Assembly: GCA_027619145.1 (NCBI GenBank)
Contig: JAQCGA010000231.1
Location: 1-6,689, forward strand
Source of the DNA: a bacterium
Lineage (GTDB): Bacteria > Latescibacterota > UBA2968 > GCA-2709665
Length of the DNA: 6,689 nucleotides
Direction of reading: 5' to 3'
Notes under the pieces: generated by a model
Databases searched by the model: none
Told to the model about the DNA's origin: nothing
Seen by the model: only the letters and a program-made list of their open reading frames with translations
Program-made: the position numbers and the translations under genes
In this document: in pieces, positions 5,520 to 6,689 of the stretch
How the letters are laid out: every line of letters begins with the position of its first letter
Position numbering within the stretch: position 1 is the first letter of the stretch

Positions 5520-5855
5520 ATGAATTCATCCAGAAACTCATCCAGGGTAGAAAAGCCAAGCGGGTATCGGTCTTATGTTTTTGGCGTTGTGCTGGTGGTG
5601 CTGGGGTTGCTGGTGTACCTGTGGGGCCACGTGCGAACCGTACAACAAGGCGATGAGTTGACTCGATTGCGGGCCGAATATCAGGTATTAACGCGCCAGC
5701 AGGATCGTATGCGGGCCGAGCTGGCCGGGCTCAAACAGAGCAGCCGAATCCGAAAAATTGCTTCCCAACAACTGGGTATGGTATTCCCCCAGGGACCGCC
5801 GCACAATCTGTACCTGAAAGAGGGTAGCACGGCCGGTTTGGGACAGAAGAACTGA
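5520..5855 (+). CDS. ftsL: FtsL-like division protein
   Basis: Small bitopic membrane protein placed, as usual, between rsmH and ftsI. It is likely the FtsL subunit of the FtsQLB complex, which activates septal peptidoglycan synthesis. It has 111 residues from ATG 5520: a short polar cytoplasmic N-terminus, one membrane segment (about 18-37, YVFGVVLVVLGLLVYLWGHV), then a periplasmic coiled coil (about 42-76) rich in Leu, Arg, Glu and Gln, ending near IASQQLGMVFP, the usual boundary motif of FtsL/DivIC proteins. A GTG at 5502 would add six residues and overlap the rsmH stop codon by four bases (GTGA). I prefer the ATG because GGTGAGG (5501-5507) lies upstream, though 12 bases away. FtsL sequences diverge strongly, so the call rests on topology, size and neighbours. 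Confidence 0.85.
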   Translation: MNSSRNSSRVEKPSGYRSYVFGVVLVVLGLLVYLWGHVRTVQQGDELTRLRAEYQVLTRQQDRMRAELAGLKQSSRIRKIASQQLGMVFPQGPPHNLYLKEGSTAGLGQKN

Positions 5856-5857
5856 AG

Positions 5858-6689
5858 ATGCGTATTGAAGCACGACATTCTCGAAGGTTGCAGGCAATCT
5901 GTTTGCTGGGCGGCCTCTTCGCTGCAGTGCTGATCGTTCGGCTGCTAAGCCTTCAACTCTGGGCAGGCGCGGCCTACAGCGCCCGGGCTGAAAACCAGCA
6001 CGTGAAGCGGACGGTATTACAGGCGAGCCGGGGTCGAATTCTGGACCGGCATGGCCGGGTGTTGGCCACGAATCTGGAAGCCCAATCGTTCTTTGTCAAT
6101 AATGTATCAGAGCTGGACAATCTCCGGGCAATTGCTGTGCGGTTTTCTCGCCGGAATGGAGAAAGCGGTGCGGGAATGCTGAAGCGCATGCGGGAGAAGC
6201 GGTCGTTTGTCTGGCTGGCCCGCAAGGTGATGGATGGCCCACCCGAGGAGCAGGTGCCGGAAGGGGTAGGCCGGATGGTGGAGATGCGGCGCACGTATCC
6301 GATGGGCACGTTGTCTGGCCAGGTGCTGGGGTACACGGATATTGATAACGTGGGCATTGAAGGCATTGAGATGGCCTACAACAAGTTGCTAACAGGTACG
6401 CCCGGTGAGATGGCTTCCCGGGTGGATGCCCGCGGCAAAGTGTTGGGCGCAATGGGTACAGTACATCGGATGCCGGAAGACGGTGGGGATCTGATCCTGA
6501 CACTGGATGCGGACTACCAATCGATTGCTGAAGAAGAGTTGGCGGTTGCGGTTTCTGAATTTGAAGCAAAAAACGGGATTGCGCTGGTTACGGACCCCCG
6601 GACTGGAGAGATCCTGGCAATGGCGAATGTGCCACTCTACGACCCCAACGCGTTTACCAAGTTTGCGCAGGAGAAAAGGCGCAACCGGG
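5858..6689 (+). CDS. ftsI: FtsI/PBP2-type class B penicillin-binding protein, 3' truncated
   Basis: N-terminal 277 residues of a septal peptidoglycan transpeptidase; the frame stays open to the window end. A short basic N-terminus and one membrane anchor (about 12-34) are followed by RGRILDRHGRVLATN (58-72), the conserved first motif of class B proteins. The pedestal (dimerisation) domain includes RRTYPMGTLSGQVLGY (144-159) and GIEGIEMAYNKLLTGTPG (166-183). The transpeptidase domain begins around NGIALVTDPRTGEILAMANVP (239-259). The sequence stops shortly before where the SxxK serine should appear, so the catalytic motifs cannot be checked. ATG 5858 follows the ftsL stop codon by two bases, implying coupled translation. 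Position after ftsL favours FtsI over the elongation enzyme MrdA. A sporulation-type SpoVD is unlikely but cannot be excluded without the C-terminus. Confidence 0.93.
   Translation, partial: MRIEARHSRRLQAICLLGGLFAAVLIVRLLSLQLWAGAAYSARAENQHVKRTVLQASRGRILDRHGRVLATNLEAQSFFVNNVSELDNLRAIAVRFSRRNGESGAGMLKRMREKRSFVWLARKVMDGPPEEQVPEGVGRMVEMRRTYPMGTLSGQVLGYTDIDNVGIEGIEMAYNKLLTGTPGEMASRVDARGKVLGAMGTVHRMPEDGGDLILTLDADYQSIAEEELAVAVSEFEAKNGIALVTDPRTGEILAMANVPLYDPNAFTKFAQEKRRNR

Overview
The window is a piece of bacterial chromosome with moderately high G+C coding regions. It is cut inside a gene at both ends. It looks like a Gram-negative bacterium: there is an RseP-type protease, a lipoprotein with a clear lipobox, and an mraZ-rsmH-ftsL-ftsI division cluster. 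The lipoprotein recalls a family best known from Bacteroidetes (DUF4296-like), and the SOS-type operator is not of the Escherichia type. I therefore suspect a lineage outside the Gammaproteobacteria, perhaps in or near the FCB group. That placement is inference; there is no rRNA or other firm marker.

Layout. (1) 1-1182, plus strand: the 3' part of rseP, a site-2 protease with two PDZ domains and the LDGG zinc-ligand motif. (2) 1183-1363: a noncoding spacer with a 25-bp direct repeat, a GC-rich palindrome of dispersed-repeat type, and a strong rho-independent terminator. (3) 1364-3499, minus strand: a small lipoprotein gene with its own likely promoter, preceded by umuC and umuD, which encode DNA polymerase V. 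(4) 3500-3988: an AT-rich divergent regulatory region. On the umuDC side it has a -35/-10 promoter overlapped by an SOS-box-like operator. On the mraZ side it has a promoter followed by four pentamers spaced exactly 10 bp apart, the signature of an MraZ operator. (5) 3989-6689, plus strand: mraZ, rsmH, ftsL and the 5' part of ftsI (class B penicillin-binding protein), the usual beginning of a dcw cluster.

How the genes work together. MraZ represses its own operon, RsmH methylates 16S rRNA, and FtsL and FtsI act in septal peptidoglycan synthesis. UmuD and UmuC form an SOS-induced translesion polymerase. RseP cleaves membrane substrates in envelope-stress signalling. The umuDC-lipoprotein block runs against both neighbours and looks like a cassette between two housekeeping blocks. 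I see no transposase, integrase, CRISPR array, tRNA or rRNA. I also find no convincing undescribed system. The best leads are the regulatory DNA between umuD and mraZ, the palindrome between mraZ and rsmH, and the repeats after rseP.
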